DNA of 64,000 nt from Flavivirga algicola (lineage in GTDB: Bacteria > Bacteroidota > Bacteroidia > Flavobacteriales > Flavobacteriaceae): contig NZ_JABBHF010000005.1 of assembly GCF_012910715.1 (NCBI RefSeq), positions 62,001 through 126,000 on the forward strand, read 5' to 3'. Of this stretch, positions 9,281 through 20,421 are shown piece after piece. Under the pieces are notes generated by a model. It did not search any database. It saw only the letters and a program-made list of their open reading frames with translations, and was not told the DNA's origin. Both the position numbers and the translations under genes were made by a program. Each line of letters opens with the position of its first letter. Positions within the stretch are counted from its first letter, which is position 1.

Positions 9281-10633
9281 ATGAAGTTTATAGAATCTTT
9301 AAAAAATGTTTGGAAAATTGAGGAGCTAAGAAACAGAATCATAGTAACACTAGGTCTGTTATTAGTATATCGTTTCGGTACTCAGGTTACATTGCCAGGT
9401 GTTGATGCCGCGCAATTAGCAGCCCTAGGAGACAAAACAAGTACAGGGTTATTAGGATTGCTTAGCCAATTTACAGGAGGAGCATTTTCTAGAGCATCTG
9501 TGTTTGCCTTAGGTATTATGCCTTACATTTCTGCTTCTATTGTAGTACAATTAATGGGGATAGCGATTCCTTATTTGCAAAAATTGCAAAAGGAAGGAGC
9601 TAGTGGGCAAAAGAAAGTCAACCAAATTACACGTTGGCTAACAATTGCCATTTGTTTATTACAAGCACCTGGTTATTTAGCTAGTTTGCCAAGTTTAGGA
9701 GTTCCACAAAGTGCCTTTTTATTGGGTACAGGACCTTTATTCTATTTCTCTTCTGTAAGTATTTTAGTTACAGGTTGTATTTTTGCCATGTGGTTAGGTG
9801 AAAAAATTACAGATAAGGGTATCGGTAATGGAATTTCATTATTAATTATGGTTGGTATAATTGCAACATTACCTCAGTCATTTATTCAAAACGCAGCAAC
9901 AAGATTAGAGGGTAATAATGTCATGCTTATTCTTTTTGAATTGGTTATTTGGTTTGTTATTATTCTGGTTACCATCATGTTGGTTATGGCTGTTAGAAAA
10001 ATAGCGGTGCAATATGCAAGAAGAACAGCCTCTGGAGGTTATGAGAAGAGTGCCATGGCTGGTTCGAGACAATATATTCCATTAAAGTTAAATGCTTCAG
10101 GAGTGATGCCTATTATATTTGCGCAAGCTATTATGTTTGTGCCTGGTATGATAGGAGGTACAGATTTATTAAAAGATTCATCAGTAGGAGCTTGGTTGGT
10201 TACTAACCTTGGTCCGGCTAGTATGTTTGGTTTTTGGTATAATGTTGTTTTCGCTTTATTAATAATCGTATTTACGTATTTCTATACAGCGATCACGGTA
10301 CCAACAAATAAAATGGCAGATGATTTAAAACGTAGTGGTGGTTTTATTCCTGGTATTCGCCCAGGTTCTGAAACTTCAGAATATCTCGATAAAATAATGT
10401 CTCAGATAACCTTACCAGGTTCTATATTTTTAGCACTTATAGCTGTGTTCCCGGCTTTTATTGTTAAGCTTATGGATGTACAACAAGGATGGGCATTATT
10501 TTTCGGAGGAACCTCATTATTAATTATGGTTGGAGTTGCAATTGACACTATGCAACAAGTAAATTCATACTTGTTGAATAGACATTATGATGGCTTGATG
10601 AAAACAGGTAAAAATAGAAAGGCTAGCGCTTAA
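9281..10633 (+). CDS. secY: Preprotein translocase subunit SecY
   Basis: 450 residues, ten predicted membrane segments. Signatures seen are TGGAFSRASVFALGIMPYIS (plug and TM2 region), KITDKGIGNGISLLIM, and the cytosolic loop ending IRPGSETSEYLDKIM. It forms the Sec channel with SecE/SecG in the inner membrane. Co-location with the ribosomal genes is conserved across bacteria. Confidence 0.99.
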   Translation: MKFIESLKNVWKIEELRNRIIVTLGLLLVYRFGTQVTLPGVDAAQLAALGDKTSTGLLGLLSQFTGGAFSRASVFALGIMPYISASIVVQLMGIAIPYLQKLQKEGASGQKKVNQITRWLTIAICLLQAPGYLASLPSLGVPQSAFLLGTGPLFYFSSVSILVTGCIFAMWLGEKITDKGIGNGISLLIMVGIIATLPQSFIQNAATRLEGNNVMLILFELVIWFVIILVTIMLVMAVRKIAVQYARRTASGGYEKSAMAGSRQYIPLKLNASGVMPIIFAQAIMFVPGMIGGTDLLKDSSVGAWLVTNLGPASMFGFWYNVVFALLIIVFTYFYTAITVPTNKMADDLKRSGGFIPGIRPGSETSEYLDKIMSQITLPGSIFLALIAVFPAFIVKLMDVQQGWALFFGGTSLLIMVGVAIDTMQQVNSYLLNRHYDGLMKTGKNRKASA

Positions 10634-10645
10634 TATATATCTACT

Positions 10646-10861
10646 ATGGCAAAACAGGCAGCAATAGAACAAGACGGAACAATTATAGAAGCATTATCAA
10701 ATGCAATGTTTCGTGTTGAATTAGAAAATGGTCACATTGTGACTGCACACATTTCAGGTAAAATGCGTATGCATTATATTAAATTATTACCAGGAGATAA
10801 AGTGAAATTAGAAATGAGTCCTTATGATTTAACTAAGGCTCGAATAACTTATAGATACTAA
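10646..10861 (+). CDS. infA: Translation initiation factor IF-1
   Basis: 71 residues, an S1/OB-fold protein ([60 protein letters not shown]). It binds the 30S A site during initiation. It directly follows secY; no map or adk gene intervenes. Confidence 0.99.
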   Translation: MAKQAAIEQDGTIIEALSNAMFRVELENGHIVTAHISGKMRMHYIKLLPGDKVKLEMSPYDLTKARITYRY

Positions 10862-10916
10862 TTACGATGAAACCGTAAGGTTACATCTTACAGTAATATA
10901 GAATAACTAATATAAG

Positions 10917-11033
10917 ATGAAAGTAAGAGCATCACTTAAAAAGAGAAGTGCGGATTGTAAAATCGTACGAAGAAAAGGCAGACTTTACGTTATAAACAAA
11001 AAGAATCCTAGATTTAAACAAAGACAAGGGTAA
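10917..11033 (+). CDS. rpmJ: 50S ribosomal protein L36, zinc-free form
   Basis: 38 residues: [20 protein letters not shown], then [18 protein letters not shown]. The usual zinc ligands are reduced to a single Cys (C14); the positions corresponding to C11, C27 and H33 are replaced, so this is the C-minus type. It lies between infA and rpsM, 2 bp before rpsM. Too short to be found by length-filtered ORF calling. Confidence 0.97.
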   Translation: MKVRASLKKRSADCKIVRRKGRLYVINKKNPRFKQRQG

Positions 11034-11035
11034 TT

Positions 11036-11410
11036 ATGGCAAGAATTGCAGGTGTAGACATACCAAAAAACAAAAGAGGAGTAATCTCTTTAACTTATAT
11101 CTATGGAATAGGTAGAAGTAGAGCAAAAGAAATTTTAGCAACAGCTAAAGTTGACGAAAGTACTAAAGTTCAAGATTGGAGCGATGATCAAATTAGTGGT
11201 ATTCGTGAAGCTGTTGGATCTTATACAATCGAAGGTGAATTACGTTCTGAAACTCAATTAAACATTAAGCGATTAATGGATATTGGATGTTACAGAGGTA
11301 TTCGTCATAGATCGGGTCTTCCATTAAGAGGGCAACGAACTAAAAATAACTCCAGAACTAGAAAAGGTAGAAGAAAAACAGTTGCTAATAAGAAAAAAGC
11401 AACTAAATAA
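11036..11410 (+). CDS. rpsM: 30S ribosomal protein S13
   Basis: 124 residues. It has [20 protein letters not shown], the helix-hairpin-helix region [14 protein letters not shown], and the signature [20 protein letters not shown]. The basic tail contacts the P-site tRNA. Confidence 0.99.
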   Translation: MARIAGVDIPKNKRGVISLTYIYGIGRSRAKEILATAKVDESTKVQDWSDDQISGIREAVGSYTIEGELRSETQLNIKRLMDIGCYRGIRHRSGLPLRGQRTKNNSRTRKGRRKTVANKKKATK

Positions 11411-11414
11411 TTAA

Positions 11415-11506
11415 AAGTCATTAGTATTTAGTCGTTAGATGGAATCTGTTTGAAATGTAAAAGTCTAGGATTCTAATACTAACAACTAACAACTAGAAAC
11501 TAAAAC
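11415..11506. repeat. Degenerate TTAGT/ACTAA repeat between rpsM and rpsK
   Basis: The 99-bp gap consists largely of near-repeated words: AGTCATTAGTATTTAGTCG on the left and CTAATACTAACAACTAACAA on the right, approximately inverted to each other. It interrupts an otherwise tightly packed operon. It resembles other low-complexity intergenic repeats in this window, but function is unknown. Confidence 0.45.
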
Positions 11507-11509
11507 AAT

Positions 11510-11893
11510 ATGGCAAAAACAAGCACTAAAAAACGTAAAGTTATTGTAGATTCTATAGGAGAAGCACACGTTACAGCTTCTTTCAATAACATTATTATTT
11601 CGCTTACCAACAAAAAAGGAGACGTTATTTCATGGTCCTCTGCAGGTAAGATGGGATTTAGAGGTTCTAAGAAAAACACACCTTATGCTGCTCAATTAGC
11701 TGCCGAAGACGCTGCTGCTGTAGCTCAAGAAGCTGGTTTAAAGAAAGTAAAGGTTTATGTAAAAGGACCTGGAAATGGTAGAGAGTCTGCTATTCGTTCT
11801 ATTCACAATGCTGGAATTGAAGTGACAGAAATTATTGATGTTACACCACTTCCACATAATGGATGTCGTCCTCCAAAACGTAGAAGAGTTTAA
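11510..11893 (+). CDS. rpsK: 30S ribosomal protein S11
   Basis: 127 residues with [20 protein letters not shown], the signature [20 protein letters not shown], and the C-terminal [15 protein letters not shown]. It contacts mRNA in the E site. A strong terminator follows at 11932-11973. Confidence 0.99.
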   Translation: MAKTSTKKRKVIVDSIGEAHVTASFNNIIISLTNKKGDVISWSSAGKMGFRGSKKNTPYAAQLAAEDAAAVAQEAGLKKVKVYVKGPGNGRESAIRSIHNAGIEVTEIIDVTPLPHNGCRPPKRRRV

Positions 11894-11931
11894 CCCCGTT
11901 TTTACTAACGCGGTTTAAATAAAGCAAATAG

Positions 11932-11973
11932 AAAAATTAATATCATCTGATTGTCAGATGGTATTAATTTTTT
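11932..11973 (+). terminator. Intrinsic terminator after rpsK
   Basis: A long stem AAAAATTAATATCATCTGA (11932-11950), loop TTG, and the complementary arm running into six T (11954-11973). It would end rpsM-rpsK transcripts before rpsD. Because the A-rich 5' arm mirrors the T tract, it would also work on the other strand. Confidence 0.8.
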
Positions 11974-11976
11974 GTA

Positions 11977-11984
11977 TAAATTTG
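11977..11984 (+). promoter_or_regulatory. -7 box of the rpsD promoter
   Basis: TAAATTTG matches the Bacteroidota -7 consensus TAnnTTTG. It lies directly after the rpsK terminator and about 100 bp before rpsD, so rpsD-rpoA-rplQ probably have their own promoter. No well-spaced -33 TTG is evident. Confidence 0.6.
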
Positions 11985-12086
11985 CAAACTGAAAAAAAAT
12001 AACAAGTATCAACGAGAGACCAAAAAGATTATCGAAGGATAAGATTAAGACCTTAATTCATAATCACTCTCAAAAACAAATTTAAA

Positions 12087-12692
12087 ATGGCAAGATATAC
12101 TGGTCCTAAAACTAAAATAGCTCGTAAGTTTGGCGAAGCTATCTTCGGAGACGATAAGTCTTTCGAAAAAAGAAATTACCCTCCAGGTCAACACGGAAAC
12201 AATAGAAGACGTGGAAAAAAATCTGAATACGCAATCCAGTTAATGGAAAAACAAAAAGCTAAATATACCTATGGTATTTTAGAGCGTCAATTTAGAGGAT
12301 TATTTAAAAAAGCGAGAGCAGCACAAGGTATTACAGGGGAGGTTTTATTACAATTATGTGAGTCTAGATTAGACAATGTTGTGTATAGAATGGGAATTTC
12401 TCCTTCTAGAAGTGGCGCAAGACAATTAGTATCTCACAGACATATTACTGTAAATGGTGAGTTGGTAAATATTCCTTCTTACCAATTAAAAGCAGGTGAT
12501 GTTGTTGCAGTAAGAGAAAAATCAAAATCACTTGAGGCTATTGAGAGATCTTTATCAAACTCAAGCCACGTTTACGAATGGATTACTTGGAATGATGATA
12601 CAAAGCAAGGAACTTATGTTTCTGTTCCTGCTAGAATTCAAATTCCAGAAAATATAAACGAACAATTCATCGTCGAACTATACTCTAAATAA
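12087..12692 (+). CDS. rpsD: 30S ribosomal protein S4
   Basis: 201 residues. It starts [20 protein letters not shown], has no Cys cluster at the N-terminus, and carries the S4 RNA-binding domain [20 protein letters not shown] / [15 protein letters not shown]. It is a primary 16S rRNA binder. Preceded by its own terminator-promoter pair; 95 bp before rpoA. Confidence 0.99.
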   Translation: MARYTGPKTKIARKFGEAIFGDDKSFEKRNYPPGQHGNNRRRGKKSEYAIQLMEKQKAKYTYGILERQFRGLFKKARAAQGITGEVLLQLCESRLDNVVYRMGISPSRSGARQLVSHRHITVNGELVNIPSYQLKAGDVVAVREKSKSLEAIERSLSNSSHVYEWITWNDDTKQGTYVSVPARIQIPENINEQFIVELYSK

Positions 12693-12787
12693 TAAATTAA
12701 TCACATTGGTATTTGGCCAAAGGGTTTATTAGTCCTCTTCAAACTTTTAAACCGCGCAACCAAGTAACAATTAAAACGAAGAAATAT

Positions 12788-13780
12788 ATGGCAGTATTTA
12801 ATTTTCAAAAACCCGACAAAGTAATCATGATTGATTCTACTGATTTCGAAGGTAAATTCGAATTCAGACCACTAGAACCAGGTTACGGGTTGACAGTAGG
12901 TAACGCACTCAGAAGGGTTTTACTTTCCTCATTAGAAGGATTTGCAATTACATCGGTTAGAATTGAAGGTGTAGATCATGAGTTTTCTGCAATTGCTGGA
13001 GTGGTAGAGGATGTTACAGAAATCATTTTAAACTTAAAACAAGTACGTTTTAAAAGACAGATTGATGATATAGATAATGAATCTATTTCAATCTCAATTT
13101 CTGGTCAGGATAGAATTACAGCTGGAGATTTTCAGAAGTTCATTTCAGGATTTCAAGTATTAAATACTGAACTAGTAATATGTAATTTAGATCCTAAAGT
13201 TAATTTCAATTTAGAAATTACTATTGAAAAAGGTAGAGGTTATGTACCAGCTGAAGAAAACAAGAAAGCTGCTGCTCCAATAGGAACTATCTTTACAGAT
13301 TCAATTTATACGCCTATTAAAAATGTTAAGTATAGTATTGAAAACTATCGTGTAGAGCAAAAAACCGATTACGAAAAATTAGTTTTTGAGATTATTACCG
13401 ATGGGTCTATTACACCACAAGATGCTTTAACTGAAGCTGCTAAGACATTGATTCACCACTTCATGTTATTCTCTGATGAGCGTATCACTTTAGAAGCTGA
13501 TGAAATTGCACAGACTGAAACATATGATGAAGAATCATTACATATGAGACAGTTGCTTAAAACTAAGCTAATTGATATGGATTTATCTGTGCGTGCACTT
13601 AATTGTTTAAAAGCTGCAGAAGTAGATACTTTAGGAGATTTAGTATCATTCAATAAAAATGATTTAATGAAATTCAGAAACTTCGGTAAGAAGTCTTTAA
13701 CAGAGCTTGAAGAGCTTGTAAATGTTAAAGGGTTAAATTTCGGAATGGATTTAAGCAAATATAAATTAGATAAAGATTAA
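12788..13780 (+). CDS. rpoA: DNA-directed RNA polymerase subunit alpha
   Basis: 330 residues from ATG at 12788 ([20 protein letters not shown]), the start normal in this phylum; an in-frame TTG at 12713 would add 25 residues with no family support. The N-terminal dimerisation domain has [18 protein letters not shown]. The C-terminal helix-hairpin-helix domain ([34 protein letters not shown]) contacts UP elements and activators. Confidence 0.98.
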   Translation: MAVFNFQKPDKVIMIDSTDFEGKFEFRPLEPGYGLTVGNALRRVLLSSLEGFAITSVRIEGVDHEFSAIAGVVEDVTEIILNLKQVRFKRQIDDIDNESISISISGQDRITAGDFQKFISGFQVLNTELVICNLDPKVNFNLEITIEKGRGYVPAEENKKAAAPIGTIFTDSIYTPIKNVKYSIENYRVEQKTDYEKLVFEIITDGSITPQDALTEAAKTLIHHFMLFSDERITLEADEIAQTETYDEESLHMRQLLKTKLIDMDLSVRALNCLKAAEVDTLGDLVSFNKNDLMKFRNFGKKSLTELEELVNVKGLNFGMDLSKYKLDKD

Positions 13781-13845
13781 TAACTCCTTTATAATTTGCT
13801 CCTCGATTATGGGTTGTAGCAAGATAAAGGTTTAAAACAAATGTC

Positions 13846-14319
13846 ATGAGACACGGAAAAAAATTCAACCATTTAGGTAGAAAAACAGCTCACAGAAAAG
13901 CAATGTTGGCTAATATGGCTTGTTCTTTAATAGAACATAAACGTATTAATACGACAGTAGCTAAAGCAAAAGCTTTAAAACAATTTGTTGAGCCAATGAT
14001 TACAAAATCTAAGCAAGATACAACACACAACAGACGTATCGTTATGTCTCGTCTTAGACAAAAAGAAGCAGTTGCAGAATTATTTAGAGATGTGGCGGCT
14101 AAAGTTGCAGACCGTCCAGGAGGTTATACAAGAATTATAAAGCTTGGTAATCGTTTAGGTGATAATGCAGATATGGCTATGATAGAGCTTGTAGATTATA
14201 ACGAAATTTACAATGCAGATAAGAAGCCTAAGAAAACAACAAGAAGAAGTAGAAGAGGTGGTTCTAAACCAGCTGCTGCTCCAGTTGTAGAGACTAAAGC
14301 AACTAACGAAGAAGAATAA
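13846..14319 (+). CDS. rplQ: 50S ribosomal protein L17
   Basis: 157 residues. It starts [20 protein letters not shown] and has the RVQ-like [20 protein letters not shown] core. A basic then acidic C-terminal extension of about 35 residues ([11 protein letters not shown] to NEEE) goes beyond the E. coli length, common in Bacteroidota. Last gene of the cluster, followed by a terminator. Confidence 0.98.
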   Translation: MRHGKKFNHLGRKTAHRKAMLANMACSLIEHKRINTTVAKAKALKQFVEPMITKSKQDTTHNRRIVMSRLRQKEAVAELFRDVAAKVADRPGGYTRIIKLGNRLGDNADMAMIELVDYNEIYNADKKPKKTTRRSRRGGSKPAAAPVVETKATNEEE

Positions 14320-14345
14320 ATGTTAATAAGCATTTAAAATATTAA

Positions 14346-14376
14346 GGATAAACTATTTTAGTTTATCCTTTTTTTT
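14346..14376 (+). terminator. Intrinsic terminator after rplQ
   Basis: Perfect arms GGATAAAC (14346-14353) and GTTTATCC (14361-14368), followed by eight T. It ends the ribosomal supercluster. An in-frame ATG at 14377 upstream of carA directly abuts it. Confidence 0.88.
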
Positions 14377-14405
14377 ATGCAATTTTGTAAAACCTTGTTC
14401 CCAAA

Positions 14406-14428
14406 GGTCACTGAGCATAGTCGAAGTG
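14406..14428. repeat. Dispersed GGTCACTGAGC repeat in carA leader
   Basis: The 23-mer at 14406-14428 begins GGTCACTGAGCATAGTCGAA and ends GTG. It can fold as a small hairpin (TCACT/AGTGA). It differs at three positions from the reverse complement of 28847-28869 inside argS. It belongs to the same family as 253-307 and 35142-35164. Confidence 0.65.
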
Positions 14429-14454
14429 AAAGCGGGAATCTCATAAAAATCAGA

Positions 14455-15558
14455 ATGAAATATCAAAAAAGACAAAAAGCCATCATTCTTCTAGCAGATG
14501 GTACTATTTTTTACGGTAAGGCAGTAGGAAACAAGCAAGGAACATCTTTTGGAGAAGTGTGTTTTAACACAGGAATGACTGGGTATCAAGAAATTTTTAC
14601 AGACCCATCTTATTTTGGCCAATTAATGGTGACTACCAATGCTCACATAGGTAATTATGGAACCCATGCTGATGAAGTAGAATCAGATTCTATTAAAATT
14701 GCTGGGTTAATTTGTAAGAACTTCAGTTATGTGTATTCTCGAGTTGATTCAGAAGGTTCACTGGAAGAATTTTTAGATAAGAATAACCTGTTAGCAATAT
14801 CAGATGTTGATACGCGTGCTTTAGTAAGCTATATTAGAGATCATGGAGCAATGAATGCTGTTATTTCTACAGAAGTCGATAATATAGAAGGTTTAAAGAA
14901 GCAATTGGCCGAGGTTCCAAATATGGAAGGTTTAGAATTAGCATCAAAAGTGTCTACAAAAGAACCTTATTATTTTGGAGATGAGAATGCAACTTATAAA
15001 GTAGCAGCTTTAGATATAGGTATTAAAAAGAATATTTTAAGAAATATAGCCAGTAGGGATGCTTATATAAAAGTATTCCCATACAATTCTAAATTTGAAG
15101 ATTTAGAAGCTTTCAAACCAGATGGGTATTTCTTGTCTAATGGTCCAGGAGATCCTGAACCATTAATTGAGGCACAGAACTTAGCAAAAGAAATTATAAA
15201 AAGAGATTTACCATTATTTGGAATCTGTTTAGGACATCAGGTTATTGCCAGAGCCAATGGCATATCTACTTATAAAATGCATAATGGTCATAGAGGCATT
15301 AATCATCCTGTTAAAAATTTAATAACAGGAAAGGGTGAGATCACTTCTCAAAATCATGGGTTTGCTGTAAACAGGGAAGAAGCCGAAGCAAATCCAGATT
15401 TACGAATAACACATGTTCATTTAAATGACCATACAGTTGCTGGTTTGGCTATGGAAAACAAAAATTGTTTTTCAGTACAATACCACCCAGAAGCGAGTCC
15501 TGGTCCGCATGATTCTTCGTATCTTTTCGATCAATTCATTGAAAATATCAAAAAATAA
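14455..15558 (+). CDS. carA: Carbamoyl-phosphate synthase small subunit
   Basis: 367 residues from ATG 14455 (MKYQKRQKAIILLADGTIFY); the earlier ATG 14377 would translate through the dispersed repeat and is less likely. It supplies ammonia from glutamine for carbamoyl phosphate (pyrimidine and arginine synthesis). The N-terminal CPSase domain has FNTGMTGYQEIFTDPSY. The class I glutaminase has the nucleophile motif GICLGHQ and the terminal YHPEASPGP (His-x-Glu). carB is not in the window. Confidence 0.97.
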   Translation: MKYQKRQKAIILLADGTIFYGKAVGNKQGTSFGEVCFNTGMTGYQEIFTDPSYFGQLMVTTNAHIGNYGTHADEVESDSIKIAGLICKNFSYVYSRVDSEGSLEEFLDKNNLLAISDVDTRALVSYIRDHGAMNAVISTEVDNIEGLKKQLAEVPNMEGLELASKVSTKEPYYFGDENATYKVAALDIGIKKNILRNIASRDAYIKVFPYNSKFEDLEAFKPDGYFLSNGPGDPEPLIEAQNLAKEIIKRDLPLFGICLGHQVIARANGISTYKMHNGHRGINHPVKNLITGKGEITSQNHGFAVNREEAEANPDLRITHVHLNDHTVAGLAMENKNCFSVQYHPEASPGPHDSSYLFDQFIENIKK

Positions 15559-15568
15559 ATTGAATAAT

Positions 15569-15600
15569 AGCCTCAAACAAAGCATGCTTTTTTGAGGCTT
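15569..15600 (+). terminator. Hairpin after carA, probable terminator
   Basis: AGCCTCAAACAAAGC and GCTTTTTTGAGGCT form a stem just after the carA stop. It is not followed by a clean T run, so it may be a weak terminator or an mRNA 3' end structure. Confidence 0.5.
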
Positions 15601-15675
15601 AAGTTTACTAAAACGTTATAGATGTGGTTTTGAGCATTTCTTCAAAAACATCTTAAAATAAACAAGATTAAGCCG

Positions 15676-15683
15676 TAAATTTG
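15676..15683 (+). promoter_or_regulatory. -7 box of the eno promoter
   Basis: TAAATTTG, a perfect TAnnTTTG, 30 bp before the eno ATG in a region after the carA hairpin. No clear -33 element. Confidence 0.55.
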
Positions 15684-15707
15684 AAGTATTAAAAAGATTT
15701 AAAATAA

Positions 15708-17006
<1,299 letters not shown>

Positions 17007-17024
17007 TATATATTACAATTTATA

Positions 17025-17062
17025 AAAAGCGATTATTATTATTTAATAATCGCTTTTTTTTT
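17025..17062 (+). terminator. Intrinsic terminator after eno
   Basis: AAAGCGATTATTA and TAATAATCGCTTT pair, followed by a run of T ending about 17062. Confidence 0.87.
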
Positions 17063-17177
17063 GGTGTCAATTTTAGCAATATGATAAATATCAAAACCTT
17101 TGAGGAGTTCCTTTATTAATAGGGGGATATTTCGTAAATTAGCAATCCATTATTAAAAAATAAAATCACTCAAATAC

Positions 17178-18464
17178 ATGGCTAATACCGCTACCATAGA
17201 AATAAATGGTCAAAAGAATGAATTACCATTAATTAAAGGAACAGAGAATGAGATTGCTATAGATATTACAAAGCTTAGAAGTGCTACTGAAGGTGTAATA
17301 ACTGTAGATCCAGGATATAAGAATACGGGATCTTGCGAAAGTGCCATTACATTTTTAGATGGGGAAAAAGGTATTTTGAGGTATAGAGGGTATTCTATTG
17401 AAGAGTTAGCAGAAAAAGCTGATTTTTTAGAAGTCGCTTATCTTTTAATTTTTGGAGAACTTCCAACTAAAGAACAAAATGATAAGTTTCATGACGATAT
17501 CAAAGCAGAGTCTATCGTAGATGAAGATGTAAAAAAGATATTGGATGCCTTTCCTAAAGCAGCACACCCAATGGGGGTTATATCTTCCTTAACAAGTGCC
17601 TTAACAGCATTTAATCCCTCTTCAGTAAATGTAGATTCTGAAGAAGATATGTATAAATCTGTAGTAAGAATTTTAGGTAAATTTCCTGTATTAGTTGCAT
17701 GGACGTTCCGTAAGAAGGAAGGTTTACCTCTTGATTATGGCGATAATTCGTTAGGTTATGTTGAAAACATTTTAAAAATGATGTTTGTGAAACCTAATGG
17801 AGAATATACACAAAACCAAATTTTAGTTGATGCATTAGATAAGTTGTTAATTTTGCATGCAGACCATGAACAAAACTGTTCTACATCTACGGTAAGAATT
17901 GTAGGATCATCACATGCAGGATTATTTGCGTCACTTTCTGCAGGTATTTCAGCACTTTGGGGACCACTTCACGGTGGGGCTAACCAGGCTGTCTTAGAAA
18001 TGCTAGAAGCTATTAAAGCAGATGGAGGTGATACTAAAAAATACATGGCTAAGGCGAAAGATAAAAGTGATCCATTCCGTTTAATGGGCTTTGGACACCG
18101 CGTTTATAAAAATTTCGATCCCCGTGCTAGAATCATCAAAAAAGCTGCTGATGAAGTTTTAGGAGATTTAGGAATTGATGATCCTATTTTAGATATTGCC
18201 AAAGGGCTTGAAAAAGAAGCCTTAGAAGATCAATACTTTGTGGATAGAAGACTATATCCTAATGTTGATTTCTACTCAGGTATTATATACAGAGGTATGG
18301 GTATACCAACAGATATGTTTACCGTTATGTTTGCCTTAGGACGTTTGCCTGGTTGGATAGCACAATGGAGAGAAATGCGCTTACGTAAAGAGCCTATAGG
18401 AAGACCTAGACAGGTTTATATAGGTGAAACAGCAAGGGAATTTGTGCCAATAGAGAAAAGATAA
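17178..18464 (+). CDS. gltA: Citrate synthase
   Basis: 428 residues, type II hexameric citrate synthase length. Catalyses oxaloacetate plus acetyl-CoA to citrate in the TCA cycle. The active-site region shows LHADHEQNCSTSTVR, GPLHGGANQAVLEML and FGHRVYKNFDPRA. Monocistronic, followed by a clear terminator. Confidence 0.98.
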   Translation: MANTATIEINGQKNELPLIKGTENEIAIDITKLRSATEGVITVDPGYKNTGSCESAITFLDGEKGILRYRGYSIEELAEKADFLEVAYLLIFGELPTKEQNDKFHDDIKAESIVDEDVKKILDAFPKAAHPMGVISSLTSALTAFNPSSVNVDSEEDMYKSVVRILGKFPVLVAWTFRKKEGLPLDYGDNSLGYVENILKMMFVKPNGEYTQNQILVDALDKLLILHADHEQNCSTSTVRIVGSSHAGLFASLSAGISALWGPLHGGANQAVLEMLEAIKADGGDTKKYMAKAKDKSDPFRLMGFGHRVYKNFDPRARIIKKAADEVLGDLGIDDPILDIAKGLEKEALEDQYFVDRRLYPNVDFYSGIIYRGMGIPTDMFTVMFALGRLPGWIAQWREMRLRKEPIGRPRQVYIGETAREFVPIEKR

Positions 18465-18488
18465 ATTTCAATATATTGTATTATTATT

Positions 18489-18526
18489 AAGCTTCATGAT
18501 GTTTTCATGAAGCTTTTCTTTTTTTT
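18489..18526 (+). terminator. Intrinsic terminator after gltA
   Basis: AAGCTTCATGA / TCATGAAGCTT stem (18489-18515), followed by TTCTTTTTTTT. Confidence 0.88.
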
Positions 18527-18614
18527 AGTAATATTTTTTAGAATAATTCAAAAAGTGTTTTTAATTATTATTAGTTTAGCCCCCTGAAAAATAAATTCCT
18601 ATTGGGGTATAAAT

Positions 18615-19529
18615 ATGCTAGAAATAAATGTTAAAAATGAAACATCGAGGTTAAGAGCAGTTGTTTTAGGTACTGCTCAAAGTAGTGGGCCAATCCCTGA
18701 AGTAGAAGATTGTTACGACCCTAAAAGTATTGAGCATGTTATAGCTGGAACGTATCCAGAAGAGCATGACATGATGCTAGAGATGGAAGCGGTTGCCAAG
18801 GTTTTTGAAAAATATGATGTTACTGTTTTTAGACCAGAAGTTATTAAAGATTGCAATCAGATATTTTCAAGGGATATCGCTTTTGTAATTGAAGATAAAA
18901 TTATTCGGGCTAATATTTTACCTAATAGAGAAGAAGAGGTAAAAGCCATTAAATATATTTGGGATCAAGTTAGAAAAGAAGATAGAATTATATTACCTGA
19001 AGCCTGTCATGTTGAAGGAGGCGATGTGATGCCGTGGAATGATTATATTTTTATTGGAACCTACTCAGGTGAAGATTATCCAGATATTATTACGGCGCGG
19101 ACAAATATGGATGCGGTTATAGCCATTCAAGAATTATTTCCTAACAAGATTGTAAAATCGTTTGAACTTAGAAAGTCCAATACAGATGCAAAAAATAATG
19201 CATTACATTTAGACTGCTGTTTTCAGCCCATTGGAAAGGATAAAGCCATTATTCATAAAAATGGATTCTTGGTTGAACGTGAATACGAATGGTTGGTTGA
19301 TTTTTTTGGGAAAGAAAATATTTTTGAAATAACTAAAGACGAAATGTACCAAATGAATAGTAACGTGTTTTCCATTTCTGAAAACGTTATTATTTCAGAA
19401 AAAAACTTTACACGTTTAAACTCTTGGTTAAGAGAACAAGGTTTTACGGTTGAAGAAGTACCATATGCCGAAATAGGAAAACAAGAAGGTTTATTGCGCT
19501 GTTCTACAATGCCATTATTTCGGGATTAG
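18615..19529 (+). CDS. Dimethylarginine dimethylaminohydrolase / amidinotransferase family protein
   Basis: 304 residues of the guanidino-group modifying superfamily, which attacks arginine-like guanidines through a covalent thiouronium. Visible catalytic set: substrate-binding FSRD (D87), EGGD (E134, D137), HLD (H198, D200) and the nucleophile Cys in LLRCSTMPL (C296). The precise substrate (arginine, methylarginine or an amidino transfer) cannot be told. It lies on the + strand, 150 bp after gltA. A second member of the superfamily (ctlX-like) lies at 23890, separated by the sugar cassette. Confidence 0.85.
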   Translation: MLEINVKNETSRLRAVVLGTAQSSGPIPEVEDCYDPKSIEHVIAGTYPEEHDMMLEMEAVAKVFEKYDVTVFRPEVIKDCNQIFSRDIAFVIEDKIIRANILPNREEEVKAIKYIWDQVRKEDRIILPEACHVEGGDVMPWNDYIFIGTYSGEDYPDIITARTNMDAVIAIQELFPNKIVKSFELRKSNTDAKNNALHLDCCFQPIGKDKAIIHKNGFLVEREYEWLVDFFGKENIFEITKDEMYQMNSNVFSISENVIISEKNFTRLNSWLREQGFTVEEVPYAEIGKQEGLLRCSTMPLFRD

Positions 19530-19556
19530 TTATTCTAAATAACCATTTATTTATAT

Positions 19557-20405
19557 CTAAAGCTTTTTTCTATATTCTAAAGGTGTCTGTTTTAAGTATT
19601 TTTTGAATTGTCTATGGAAAAAAGACATGTTTTCATAACCACACCTCAAAGCTATATCAAGTAATTTATTGTCTGTTTCTTGTAACAGTAAGCAGACTTT
19701 GCGTATTCTAAATTCATTGAGATAATTGGTAAAAGATCTGCTAAATTGTTTCTTGAAATATTTACAAAAAGCACCCCGAGTCATAAAAGTTAGATTGGCC
19801 ATATCTTGAATAGTAATTTTTTCTTGATATTTTGTATCAATGTAATTTAAAATAGATGTGATTCTGGTATCTGATTTTTTTGAGAATTTATAACGTTCTC
19901 CTTCAATTGCCAAGAGTTCTTTGTCACTGCAATTAGATAATTCCAGTAAGATGTCTAACAAATCAATTATTTTTTTTTCAGGCTTAAAATAGCATAGCTT
20001 TTCAAGCCTTTTACGTATCATTTCATTAAATGCCTTATTGGTAAATTTTATCCCAAATTTTGATGCCTCCAGTAACTTGCGAATTGCTTTTAATTCTATA
20101 TTAGAACGTACAAAATTATCTAGTACATTACTATCCCATTGTACACAAGTAGATTTGACCCCATTTGAATATCCTTTTTCGTTTTTCCAGCAATGCGGTA
20201 CATTTTCACCTATAAATATTAAGTCACCAGATACAAAGTTGTCTACGCTATTCCCTACATATCTAATACCGCTACTTTTAGTAATATAAGTAAGCTCATA
20301 GTCTTTATGATAATGCCATGGGGCGTCAAAAAAATCATTTTCGTACACGAAAGCATGAATGGCTCCATCAATTTCGTGTGGAATAAGTTCTAATTGTGGT
20401 TTCAT
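19557..20405 (-). CDS. AraC family transcriptional regulator
   Basis: 282 residues. The N-terminal part (about 1-110) looks like a cupin sensor (FDAPWHYHKDYELTYI, GDLIFIGENVPHCW). The C-terminal ~100 residues are the double HTH of AraC/XylS (IQDMANLTFMTRGAFCKYFK; IALRCGYENMSFFHRQFKKY). Divergent from the sugar kinase across a 104-bp gap holding a perfect inverted repeat, so it is probably the regulator of the kinase-isomerase-aldolase operon. Effector is unknown; a sugar is likely from context. Confidence 0.9.
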   Translation of the reverse strand: MKPQLELIPHEIDGAIHAFVYENDFFDAPWHYHKDYELTYITKSSGIRYVGNSVDNFVSGDLIFIGENVPHCWKNEKGYSNGVKSTCVQWDSNVLDNFVRSNIELKAIRKLLEASKFGIKFTNKAFNEMIRKRLEKLCYFKPEKKIIDLLDILLELSNCSDKELLAIEGERYKFSKKSDTRITSILNYIDTKYQEKITIQDMANLTFMTRGAFCKYFKKQFSRSFTNYLNEFRIRKVCLLLQETDNKLLDIALRCGYENMSFFHRQFKKYLKQTPLEYRKKL

Positions 20406-20421
20406 CTAAAAATAGAATATT

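Noticed and set aside
12713-12787. TTG start extending rpoA by 25 residues
   Set aside because: ATG 12788 gives the standard [12 protein letters not shown] start of this phylum; the extension has no family similarity.
14377-14454. Longer carA start at 14377
   Set aside because: The ATG abuts the T tract of the rplQ terminator and the added residues translate a dispersed repeat; 14455 matches the usual CarA N-terminus.
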